From Flammula alnicola (Eukaryota > Basidiomycota > Agaricomycetes > Agaricales > Strophariaceae): DNA of 13,541 bases. This document shows positions 1 through 7,896 of this stretch, in pieces. The first letter of the stretch is position 1. The number at the start of each line of letters is the position of its first letter. The stretch covers positions 1-13,541 of the forward strand of contig JADNRV010000774.1 in the NCBI GenBank assembly GCA_015499995.1, written 5' to 3'. The translations under genes and the position numbers were made by a program. The notes beneath the pieces were generated by a model. The model worked only from the letters and a program-made list of their open reading frames with translations. It was not told the DNA's origin and ran no database searches.

Positions 1-3000
1 AAGACAAGAGAAGAGAGAGCTTCTTGAAAACCATTGGAGATGTACTCGAGTAGGAGACAAGGGCTGCCTTGACTGCAACAACAAGAAATCGAGTTCCTTT
101 TATACCTTTTTGGTGGGAAATTTAGCGCCGAGCCATCCCCTCCGAAAATGTAGGTGTGCGTCAACCTGACAAGAGCCTTTTGCCTGGATCCAGCTTTCAT
201 TCATCAACATTCGTCGGGATAGTGAAAGCCTGCTCCGGCGAACGGTCCTACTAATATTAGACCACTAATTTGGGACGGGATATTTCTGGTTGTCTATTTT
301 TCGAGCCACTCGGCCCGCGATGTCGGGATGGTTGCGTTTCATCCCGAATGTCGAAACAAGGAGTTTCATGTAAAAGCGGACATACAGGTCTCGACTCTCT
401 CAAGGCTTCGTAAATTACCGCCAGACAGTTGATGTCGGGGGTGTCTGTGTCTACTACAGGCGTCGGCGGCCCTCCGGTGCGTGCATATAGGTGAGTACCA
501 AGCTAAAGGTACTCCGATTTCCGGACACTTCAAACGTATATTGAACCTCAACCGATAACACACAGGTCTTGTCCCGGAGGTCGAATTCCACGCGAGTCTT
601 AAGGCGTCCTGGTATTCTTTACGATTGAATTACAGAAGTAAATGTATTAATGCCACTGCTTTGCGAGATTCAAAACGACAAACGGAGAGGCAAGTCGACT
701 TCCTTTCGTCTCAGCGTAATGGAGGTCAATGTAAAATTTCGAGATAACTGGGTGAAGTATATTCGGCAGCTAAGTTCCGCCATCGTAACTTCGTAAGATG
801 GATATCAGAGGGTCATGGATCTGGCCTTCGATGCTGTTATAGCAGCCCTGATAAAGATGTAAACACTTCCCAAGGAGAAATAATTTTGTGCGTTTCAACC
901 ATTTTTTGTAGACGATCTGGGACAACATCCTCACGTCTAACAACGGAACAAATGAATGTTTGGTCAATACACAAGGAATGACATGTTGGTAACAAATCAT
1001 GGATACCAAATGAGCTTTCCAAGGTGACAATCGACGCATGTAAGTAAGCGAAGAATTGAGTAGGAGTCTACGGCTTCATAGCATCCCGGATGCGGGTTCC
1101 TGACTCAAAACATAGTCCGAGTTCCGTCAGGGATCCAGAGTAATTCAAGTTGACTTATACATTACCAATGACACGGAGGCTGCAAGAAACAAGTCGGGCG
1201 CCATATATTTTCGTGTCGAGTAAGATCACAGACCCTGAGAAATTACCAGATACTGGGATGTTGCAAGAGAAAAGCGGACCCGGGGTATTGTTTTATCGAA
1301 GCAAGAGAAAGCATTCCCGAAGGGGTTGTCCCGCCTATCGTTAGTGAATGCGCATTGTCTAATTGCTGAACACCCCTGTCTTGAGATTTTCTGGGTTGTC
1401 TCGGACACGTGGTCTCCTCCTCAATGAGTTCTTCATATTTTAGAATGCGTACCTCGGAGAGAGTTGCCGGAGACAGGTGCTAGGCATCTGCTTATCTGCG
1501 CTGTGAGGTCATTTCGAGTGAGGTCCTACAACTCAAATTTCGGCACTGCCTAATCATGTCTAAAAATAGCGACAGCCCCAAAAAAACAAATGCAGTCGAA
1601 TGGATCTTAAGTGAGTGTGTGAAGGGTACGAAGGTATGGAATGAATCGCGGAGTGGCAAAGGTGTAATCGCAAGCACACATGTCGATTGACTGATTGCTT
1701 GATTGATTATTACCAGCAGGTAGTCCCATTAACGAACAGCTGCGGTCCGCCTATATACAGTGGCCAATTGTTTGCTACGTATACCACTAACAGACCCCCC
1801 GACCATTGGCCTATAGCTATGGCAGGAGCACTTGCGAAAACCTGGACCTGGTCGGCTATGCGCGCATTTCCACGCTGGCACAAGGAGTGCTGGTGAGGAC
1901 TAGCGAGGAACGGAGCAGGGGTAATATGGTTGCGTAACATAAGAATAACGCGCCAAAAATAGACGCGCTTCTGAATCTAAGTGTCTAATCAAACACTGTT
2001 GCGCTCACTGTTCGTCCCAGAATAGCCAATGGTTTCTAAATCGTGAAACTTGTCAATGCAGGTATATGGCTTGCGCTGAAAATAGTCCTTCAGGAGCAGG
2101 CAACCTTATTTCCCAGTGATAGGTTGACGTTCCAACCATAAGCACATGCGCCGCAAGGCCAGAGCTATAGTTATCTTCATGTAACCCACGGGAGTCGGTA
2201 GAATGGAGGTGTGCGAACTTCAGAACGCTGGCATGTAGTACAGCCGTCTTCTGAATGGTGGTTCCCTTGCTTAAAGTCGGAATCCTTGGTTTTCCAAAGC
2301 CCATCGGGGCTTCGCATGTCCAAGATCATACATTCAAATGCACAGGATCGATCCTATCGGACACTGATTCTCGACCAGAATTACGGTTGCCTCTGGACGA
2401 TAAAAGCTATGTAGATGAGCAAGCCTGCTTTTGAGTCGGTGGAACCGTGGAGTCTGTCCGATTAGATTAGGTCCATACACGTGATCAGGTAGATAGCAGT
2501 TTTCCGTTGTTGTCCCGAATCAGAATCGCTTCCTGTCTCCGTCCATCGTGTCCTGCCCAGCGGATCTGCCGTCTCCATCGGGAGCGAAATTGAACGTGAG
2601 GTACCAGTCTATCTTTATTGAGTCGATGAATTGCTGAATGAAGCAAGAGAAAAGGTGCCGAGATTGCAAAAAATGGCGTTCCAAAATTCAATTTCGAGCC
2701 AGAGACCCTTATACCTTCGTGCATCGCATGCCAGAGAATGACATGACTCTCGTTCAACACATAAATAATTCTGACAGGGTAAACAATATAGGCGTTCAGA
2801 GGAGATGTTTAATATTATTTCCTCCAAGTAACCGCCTCTCGCCATGTACGAGAGCTGGGTAGCTACAGTAAGACTCATCTATACGCGTCCGATACAAAGG
2901 CACTCCCCGCGAGCACACCCACGTCTCCTGGGCCTGCTCGCCCCTGGTGCCTTTGGCGCTGCGCTTCGGAACCTGTGCCGATAATATATCGCAACGAGAG

Positions 3001-3194
3001 TCTAAGGCAACTGAAGGTAATCTGCTTTATGGACGCTACCGGGTCATTCCTGCAGGAAAAATTCTGGCTGAATGGGATGTCAATGAACTCTAAACCTACC
3101 GATAATGCACTATCCGCATGGATCCAGTTTGAAATGAGTCGACCATCTTGATAGAGCGAATACGAGTTTCAGAAGGTGGTATGGGCGAGATCAC
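1..3194. other. Gene-poor stretch, no recognisable coding region
   Basis: Stops are frequent in all six frames; the longest open frame is 91 codons and none of the short frames shows a conserved motif, a plausible intron structure or the GC3-rich codon style of the real genes to the right. I looked for reverse transcriptase, integrase, transposase, helicase and tRNA signatures and recognised none. A short GATT-rich run lies near 1684-1709. It could be intergenic DNA or an old, heavily mutated repeat; the sequence alone does not decide. Confidence 0.5.
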
Positions 3195-4271
3195 TCACTG
3201 CCCTGCAATAGCTCCGTGGCCGTCGGCCACCGTTGGACCGCTCACAGTCGACATCTCGCAGGGTATGTCATGAGTAGTCGTTTTGTTTGCCGTAAATAAC
3301 ACCGAGATACTGCGACCAAGGTCAGCTTTGGCAGGAGCTTCGGCGTCGCGCACTCCGAGTTGCGATGCGGACGGCCCGGGTGACGAAGGTACTGGCGGGT
3401 CTGGAGAGGTGGCCGTGGGCGGACGATGATAAGCCGACGTATACGGAGCCACGAGTGGCGGGGTACGAGCGTATGCGTCCTTGACAGTATCTCCAACCCA
3501 GCCAAGAATGCGTTGGTGCCAAGCACGCTCCATCATCTCGCCATGGCGTCTCAGCGTGGCTGTGATTAAAACGAAATAGATGATGCCTAGGGATAGAACC
3601 GCTTTAACGACAATGCGAGCGGCCAATGCTTTATCAGGAGCCATGGGCCCTTTATTTGCACCGTCTGCGGTTCCAGTCCGCCAACCGAACGAAATGATGC
3701 AAACGACATATAATATCATTGACCTAAAACCAGATCGGTGGTAAAACAAGGAGAGAAGGACACTAACTGCGTACCATGCTAGCCACGTTGCGGGCATGGC
3801 GAGGAGAACCCATACATTCCACCAAATCCCAGTCCTCGTTGTCCGTGCTTCCTAGAAATGAACCAGTGTTAGAACCATCACCAACTACGCTGGCGGAAGA
3901 AAACCCATTCCGCTGCCTTATATGTTTTGCTCATCGTTCCAAAGCGAATGATGTACATGCAGCCGGAGAGGAGGCTTATGAGGGTACAGCTCATAGATAG
4001 CACCGCCGTATATCGCGTGAGAGGATCGTTTGCTTCACTCTGCATTTGCAGGATTGTGAGGATGGCCCCGTGAGACGTCGTTAGTCCGAGAAGACATGCA
4101 GCGATATGTAGCTCACGAAAGGAGGAGGACCGAGATGATATTCAAAGTTTTCCATTGTCGCAAAAGCGAATCAACAAAGGTTTGCCACGTCTTTTGGAGG
4201 TTGTTATAGGGCGCCTTTTCGATCAATGGCTCGAGCTTCTCCCAGAATATACAGAACCCAAGGGCCAGAAC
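3195..4271 (-). pseudogene. Decayed multi-pass membrane protein gene (basidiomycete family of unknown function), 5' end cut off by a hAT element
   Basis: Read from 4271 downward. Exon 1b (4271-4117) encodes LGFCIFWEKLEPLIEKAPYN and ends in LLLS. Exon 2 (4067-3905) encodes AILTILQ, NDPLTRYTAVLS and GCMYIIRFGTMSKTYKAAEW. Exon 3 (3851-3775) encodes GIWWNVWVLLAMPATWLAW. Exon 4 (3723-3195) encodes SMILYVVCIISFGWRTGT, a further membrane helix and a Pro/Ser-rich cytosolic tail. About four hydrophobic helices are visible. The pattern (KAAEW, WWNVWVLLAMP, WLAWSMI, SFxWRTGT) matches, from memory, a common basidiomycete family of unknown function. Inferred introns are 3724-3774 (51 bp, clean), 3852-3904 (53 bp, weak donor GTTTTC) and 4068-4116 (49 bp, donor GTGAGC, branch CTAAC, but acceptor GG instead of AG). 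The start is separated by the insertion at 4272-6673, and the reading frame is off by one base at the insertion site. These defects together argue for a dead gene; the 51-bp intron also reads through in frame. Confidence 0.72.
4264..4271. repeat. Left target-site duplication of the outer hAT element
   Basis: GCCAGAAC, identical to the copy at 6674-6681 that borders the other end of the element. The exact match suggests the insertion is not very old. Confidence 0.88.
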
Positions 4272-4311
4272 TAGGGTTGCGGAACTTATTCCTCGACCTA
4301 CATGTAACTAT

Positions 4312-4370
4312 GTAATTTACAAAGTCCGCAATTTTGGACGGCATGTAATGTAATTTACATGGTAATTTAC
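4312..4370. repeat. Left subterminal GTAATTTAC motifs of the outer hAT
   Basis: GTAATTTAC occurs at 4312-4320, 4350-4358 and 4362-4370. The motif is a near-palindrome (GTAA, one base, TTAC). Subterminal clusters of this kind bind the transposase in studied hAT elements; that role here is inferred. Confidence 0.6.
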
Positions 4371-4484
4371 AAGCCTATATTTTCCCACGCTAAAACACGT
4401 GACTCCGCCTCTTGCCTTGCAGAAATTGTAATCTGTAGGGTTGGGTAAATAATTGTTTTTTACTTACCGGCGAATTATTTACCG

Positions 4485-4552
4485 GTAAGTTACCGGTAAG
4501 TTACTGGTAAGTTACCACTCCGATGGAGCTGGGATTTCGGCTGGTAAGTTAC
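4485..4552. repeat. Left subterminal GGTAAGTTAC repeats of the inner hAT
   Basis: GTAAGTTAC occurs at 4485-4493, 4496-4504, 4507-4515 and 4544-4552, the first three spaced by 11 bp, about one helical turn. This spacing would put binding sites on one face of the DNA. Confidence 0.7.
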
Positions 4553-4749
4553 CTAGGTCACGTGCATGTGGCCAAGCGCAGTCTGGTGTAGTGGAGAACG
4601 AGAGGTTGGCATAGTAAAAGCTTCAAAACACTCAAGCATGGTTTTAAAGCTGTAAAGTAGTCTTTGGAATTATTATTTCCATTTTTACCGCCCAGTATTA
4701 ATTCAATCAACAAAAATTAATAAAAAACGAAAAATTGACCACGTGACTG

Positions 4750-4830
4750 GTAACTTACGGTAACTTACTAGTAACTTACCACCCCTCTGAGGGAAGAAAA
4801 ATTTTGAGTGGTAACTTACTGGTAACTTAC
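4750..4830. repeat. Right subterminal GTAACTTAC repeats of the inner hAT
   Basis: GTAACTTAC occurs at 4750-4758, 4760-4768, 4771-4779, 4811-4819 and 4822-4830, the reverse complement of the left array. Spacing within each cluster is 10 or 11 bp. Confidence 0.7.
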
Positions 4831-5007
4831 CGCCCTCTGAATTACTTACCCAACCCTAGTAATCTGATAAGGTTGCCGTGCCCCAACCGTGCTCGAACCA
4901 CCTCCTAACATCCCTAGACTCATTTGCCGAGCTCGAAAGTATCTCCCAGGTGCTCAGCCTCATCTTATATCTATATTATAAAAGCAGGGCGGTTCCCACG
5001 GGCGTGC

Positions 5008-5047
5008 ACGGGACACAAATGCGCGAAACGGGACACAAATGCGCGAA
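5008..5047 (+). repeat. Two tandem copies of a 20-bp unit in element A
   Basis: ACGGGACACAAATGCGCGAA occurs at 5008-5027 and 5028-5047. Element C lacks it; its corresponding 5' region instead has TCACGTGGTATAAAGA-like repeats (about 5855-5894). Confidence 0.75.
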
Positions 5048-5232
5048 TGTCAAGGTGTATAATCGTCAACGAGTCTGATGTCTCGACTCACCGCGCACTG
5101 GCCGAGCTCTAGACAATTGCCATATAAGGATATCTGTATGTAGATAGAATATTTTCTTCTCTCTCTTTTGCTTGCTTGATTTCTTAATGCATACATACAT
5201 CTTAGCTACTAAAGGCATGTTGTATCTCATGA

Positions 5233-5490
5233 GAATTCTATGAGCCTCTAATTCTACAAGCCTTCTATTCTACAAAGTTCTAACTTCTAATTCTACAAAG
5301 CTCTAATTCTACAAGCCTCTAATTCTATGAGCTACTAATTCTATAATCTGCTTATTCTACAAGCCTCTTATTATATGAGCTTATTATTCTATGAGGCTCT
5401 AATTCTACAAGCTGCTTATTCTATGGGGCTCTTACTCTATGGGGGCCCAGGGCTCTTACTCTGAGACTCTAATTCTATGGGCTTCTAATT
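5233..5490 (+). repeat. Minisatellite of about 15-bp units in element A
   Basis: Degenerate tandem copies of a unit close to CTCTAATTCTACAAG, varying at ACAAG/ATGAG/ATGGG and at TAATTC/TTATTC. It is AT-rich, not coding, and shared with element C. Confidence 0.8.
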
Positions 5491-5637
5491 CAATATTTAA
5501 TGGTCAAGTCAAAAGGATATTGCATGGGATGAGGTGGCAACATGATACAGTCTGTCTAATTGAGTGTTTATGGGAGACAAACTAGAGAGTCGAGACAAAT
5601 AGTATAATATTTATTGGCTCAGGGGCACGGGGCACGC

Positions 5638-5654
5638 CCCGGGCAAAGCCCGGG
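5638..5654 (+). other. 3' terminal hairpin of Helitron-like element A
   Basis: CCCGGGC, AAA loop, GCCCGGG; followed 7 nt later by the CTAG end. In Helitrons this hairpin marks the end of the transferred strand. Confidence 0.75.
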
Positions 5655-5665
5655 TCAAATGCTAG

Positions 5666-5827
5666 TCTTTTATAATAAAAGAGCTCAGACTCTTTCCCAC
5701 GAGACAAAAAACCATTTTGATTGGTTATTTCTTTCCGGGGACAGAGACAAAGAAGTGGTTTGATTGGCTGCGGCACATTCATACTCCGATTCAGCACGCT
5801 CCCGTGCGAAGCACGGGCACACGCTAG
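5666..5827 (+). mobile_element. Helitron-like non-autonomous element B (162 bp)
   Basis: It starts TC immediately after the CTAG of element A, then reads TTTTATAATAAAAGAGC. It ends with a 7-bp-stem hairpin (5801-5817, CCCGTGC, GAA loop, GCACGGG), a 6-nt spacer and CTAG at 5824-5827, followed by T. The hairpin sequence differs from those of A and C, so it is another subfamily. Inside, a sequence close to GAGACAAAAAACCATTTTGATTGG is partly repeated about 45 bp later. No coding capacity. Confidence 0.65.
5801..5817 (+). other. 3' terminal hairpin of Helitron-like element B
   Basis: CCCGTGC, GAA loop, GCACGGG; CTAG follows after 6 nt. Confidence 0.7.
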
Positions 5828-6072
5828 TATATTATAAAAGCAGGGCGGTTCCCATCACGTGGTATAAAGATTTCTCATCATGTGGTATAAAGAGGCAACA
5901 TATGCAGGGTCCAATGATGTTCTGCCTCGCCGACGTCACCGCGCACTGGCCGAGCTCTAGACAATTGCCACATAAGGATATCTGTAGATACTTAGGATAT
6001 TTTCTTCTCTCTCTCTCTTTATTTTCATTTCTTAATGCTTACATACTACTAAAGGCATGTTGTATCTCACAA

Positions 6073-6350
6073 GAATTCTATGAGCCTCTAATTCTACAAG
6101 CCTCTTATTCTACAAAGCTCTAATTCCACAAAGCTCTAATTCTACAGGCTACTAATTATATAATTCTACAAGCCTCTTATTATATTATTCTATGAGGCTC
6201 TAATTCTACAAGCTACTAATTCTATAAGCTATAGCTACTAATGTATGAACTGCTTATGCCATGAGCTGCTTATTCTACAGGGCTCTTACTCTATGGAGCT
6301 CTTAGTACTTACTCTACAAGGCTCTAATTCTATGGGCTTCTAATTCAATA
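6073..6350 (+). repeat. Minisatellite of about 15-bp units in element C
   Basis: Same degenerate CTCTAATTCTACAAG-like units as in element A, with a different arrangement of variants, which suggests the arrays have rearranged since the two copies diverged. Confidence 0.8.
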
Positions 6351-6492
6351 TTTAATAGTCAAGTCAGAAAGATATTTCATGGGATGAGGTGGCAACATGA
6401 TACAGTCTGTCTAACTGAGTGTTTATGGAAGACAAACTAGAGAGTCGAGACAAATAATATAATATTTATTGGCTCAGGGGCACGGTGCACGC

Positions 6493-6509
6493 CCCGGGCA
6501 AAGCCCGGG
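6493..6509 (+). other. 3' terminal hairpin of Helitron-like element C
   Basis: CCCGGGC, AAA loop, GCCCGGG, identical to element A; CTAG follows after 7 nt. Confidence 0.75.
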
Positions 6510-6604
6510 TCAAATGCTAGTGACAGCCGTCTGCACAAGATAAATCACGTGGGCAAATTTTATGCAAAAAATGCAAGGCCGATTTCTGGACCTGCATAAA
6601 ATAG

Positions 6605-6636
6605 GTAATTTACATGTAAATTACATTGTAACTTAC
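6605..6636. repeat. Right subterminal GTAANTTAC motifs of the outer hAT
   Basis: GTAATTTAC (6605-6613), GTAAATTAC (6616-6624) and GTAACTTAC (6628-6636), spaced 11-12 bp. The last copy has the same sequence as the inner element's right-arm repeats. Confidence 0.6.
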
Positions 6637-6673
6637 ACTTGGGAACTTATTCGGAGTTTTTTCCGCAACCCTA

Positions 6674-6681
6674 GCCAGAAC
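6674..6681. repeat. Right target-site duplication of the outer hAT element
   Basis: GCCAGAAC, directly after the terminal A of the right inverted repeat; identical to 4264-4271. Confidence 0.88.
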
Positions 6682-6708
6682 TCCGTATTTTCATTCGTGG
6701 ACTCCATG
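6674..6708 (-). pseudogene. Displaced 5' fragment (start codon and about 12 codons) of the split membrane protein gene
   Basis: On the minus strand an ATG at 6708 opens MESTNENTEFW and runs into the target-site duplication GTTCTGGC (minus-strand sense). The other copy of that duplication borders the coding sequence that begins at 4271. Removing the insertion would place this start directly before LGFCIFWEKLEP, but with the frame off by one base at the junction. Assignment as the original N-terminus is inference from position; the peptide itself is too short to recognise. Confidence 0.45.
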
Positions 6709-7290
6709 GACTCGGTCACATGCCACGCCGCCGGGCCTTCCCCAGCTCACACAGCCAAACATCGCCCCGCCTTTGCCCGGCGTGCTCAACCATTGCACCA
6801 GCCACCGCCGACCGTTAAGAGGTTCCTTTCTCCGCACGGACGCCTGCGGAGCCTGGGCCATCTCACTAAGCACTCTCTGAGGAGGGGCGTTGCACCCAGT
6901 GCAGATGTCGTGAGTACTTTATTTTTGCTCTCCATATACGTTCTCGTGGTTGTCATCACCCGCTCTGCGATCTTTGGTTGGACGTTTGTCGAGCTTGACA
7001 CTGGCGTTGGCGTTGATGGATGGCAAACGATAATAAAAACTGACGAGAGGCTGACGAACGGCGATTCTCACGCAGATCTGAAATTTGCGGCGTGTAAGGA
7101 CGACGAGACGAGCGCAGATACGCGCGAGGGGAATGTCGCTGTTGGTGCTATGGGCTACGTGAGTTCCTTGTTTGTTCTTTCTGGTTATTTCGCGCTTTAC
7201 TGAGGTTTTCTTCCGGGATTGTAGGCTTTCAAGGTCATACAGACGATTAGGCGAGTGTTTCCGTTTTTAGCTCGGCCACTGCGCGATTGA
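6706..7290 (+). CDS. Hypothetical protein, possible two-exon gene with one membrane segment
   Basis: I do not recognise this protein. The ATG at 6706 has a G at +4 and lies 33 bp after the outer hAT element; the frame is open upstream into the element, so an in-frame earlier start at 6562 is possible but would use transposon sequence. Exon 1 would be 6706-7158 and exon 2 7225-7290, joined by a 66-bp intron with donor GTGAGT and acceptor TGTAG in phase 0, giving 172 residues. The N-terminal 65 residues are basic and Pro/Arg-rich. Residues about 69-92 are hydrophobic (VVSTLFLLSIYVLVVV), and the rest is acidic and polar. Caution: that hydrophobic stretch begins at GTGAGT and is T-rich, so it may be a translated intron. 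The proposed start also overlaps the presumed start of the minus-strand pseudogene. It may be a chance ORF. Confidence 0.33.
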
Positions 7291-7896
7291 CAAAGCGAAA
7301 TACCCGTCACACAGATGAGGAGATTTGAAACGTTTACTCAGGCTACTCTTCCTCCGCGACAGTCCTGAAATCCTTCTTCCAATCACTGTCAGAACTTGGC
7401 AAGATGAAGGGAAGCTGACTTGTGTGCAATCGGTCTTTGATGGTGGTTTGTAGAGAAAATCTTGCTACCAAAGTATGACTATGGACAGAAGGCGCAGATT
7501 TCGGTACGCATACTCTCGTACGTCATTTGTCTCCTTTTACGTTCCCTCAGCGTCCTCCGAGGTCCCTCGATTTCATCTTTATTTCTTATTATCTCCAACT
7601 GGTCTTTGAATGTTTGCTAGTAATGGTTACACTTTATTCGTAGGATCTGACTCGAGAATTCATGCTTTGATACCAATAATTAACGGACGGATGTATATGA
7701 TTGGACTGAATGGTGTACATTAGTCTAAGTTGTAGGATTTCTTGCTATCATAAGTAGTGTAAATTTACCATAGCATATTCTCTGAACTGGGACGTTTTGT
7801 TTAGATTAGATCATTCTAGAACGTTCTGCCACGGTTTTCACCGGAATCCCGTTTGCTGCCCATAGAACCGTGACCGTCACAGAGTCAGTGAATGCC
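7291..7896 (+). promoter_or_regulatory. Upstream region of the ferroportin-like gene
   Basis: No coding frame is evident over about 600 bp. The sequence becomes AT-rich after 7560. No clear TATA box lies at a convincing distance, and I saw no ATCWGATAA-type iron GATA-factor site. The one strong motif is the heat-shock-like element at 7814-7826. Confidence 0.4.
7814..7826. promoter_or_regulatory. Perfect heat-shock-element-like motif before the ferroportin-like gene
   Basis: TTCTAGAACGTTC has three alternating 5-bp units (TTC, GAA, TTC separated by 2 bp), the canonical binding pattern of a trimeric heat shock factor. It lies about 70 bp before the ATG at 7897. Whether it is used is not shown; a match of nine fixed bases can occur by chance. 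Confidence 0.4.

Larger units (their letters stand above)
4436..4858. mobile_element. Inner non-autonomous hAT-like element (MITE), nested in the outer one
   Basis: The 423-bp element begins TAGGGTTGGGTAA and ends with TTACCCAACCCTA, a perfect 13-bp inverted repeat. It is flanked by an exact 8-bp duplication, GTAATCTG, at 4428-4435 and 4859-4866. It encodes nothing. Its subterminal parts carry four GTAAGTTAC copies on the left (4485-4552) and five GTAACTTAC copies on the right (4750-4830), so they face each other as inverted arrays, plus one CACGTG on each side (4559-4564, 4740-4745). The core is AT-rich. It shares the first eight terminal bases with the outer element but differs after that, so it is a different family. 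Confidence 0.9.
4970..5665 (+). mobile_element. Helitron-like non-autonomous element A
   Basis: Begins TC (4970-4971) after an A, followed by TATATTATAAAAGCAGGGCG. It ends with a 7-bp-stem GC hairpin (5638-5654, loop AAA), a 7-nt spacer and CTAG (5662-5665), followed by T. A 5' TC, a 3' hairpin before CTRR and insertion between A and T define Helitrons. At 696 bp it has no Rep/helicase. It contains a 20-bp unit repeated twice (5008-5047) and a minisatellite (5233-5490). It is homologous to element C over most of its length. The exact 5' base is uncertain because another A-TC occurs at 4962-4964. Confidence 0.75.
5828..6520 (+). mobile_element. Helitron-like non-autonomous element C, same orientation and family as A
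   Basis: Begins TATATTATAAAAGCAGGGCG directly after the CTAG of element B, so its own leading TC is missing or replaced by the AG of B. It ends with the same hairpin as A (6493-6509), spacer and CTAG (6517-6520), followed by T. At 693 bp it is almost the length of A. From 5937 onward it parallels A from 5089, beginning with CACCGCGCACTGGCCGAGCT in both, with scattered substitutions and small indels. It contains the shared minisatellite at 6073-6350 and has no coding capacity. Confidence 0.75.
4272..6673. mobile_element. Outer non-autonomous hAT-like element, enlarged by nested insertions
   Basis: The ends are a perfect inverted repeat, TAGGGTTGCGGAA at 4272-4284 and its complement at 6661-6673. 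The flanks are an exact 8-bp direct duplication, GCCAGAAC, at 4264-4271 and 6674-6681. An 8-bp duplication and a TAGGGTTG-type terminus are hallmarks of hAT elements. Subtracting the nested element with its duplication (431 bp) and the Helitron-like row (1551 bp) leaves about 420 bp, with no transposase, so it must have been mobilised in trans. Each subterminal region holds three GTAANTTAC motifs and one CACGTG (4396-4401 and 6546-6551). It sits in the 5' coding part of the minus-strand membrane protein gene. Confidence 0.88.

Noticed and set aside
1710..1940. Minus-strand LLVVYVANNWPLYIGG, vaguely like the YVDD box of copia reverse transcriptases
   Set aside because: The catalytic aspartates are absent and no other reverse transcriptase motif is found in any nearby frame.
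4437..4858. CRISPR-like or telomere-like reading of the repeated GGTAAGTTAC units
   Set aside because: The units are inverted between the two arms of a hAT-like element, have no spacers of constant length and occur in a fungal genome.
4862..4870. ATCTGATAA, the consensus of fungal iron-responsive GATA factors, in a window with a ferroportin-like gene
   Set aside because: It is formed by the inner element's target duplication (GTAATCTG) next to ATAAGG inside the outer transposon, about 3 kb from the ferroportin-like start; most likely chance.
7870..7896. Possible upstream GTG start of the ferroportin-like gene (9 extra residues)
   Set aside because: Nuclear fungal genes start with ATG; the ATG at 7897 has a strong GCCATGG context and no in-frame ATG lies between it and the stop at 7807.
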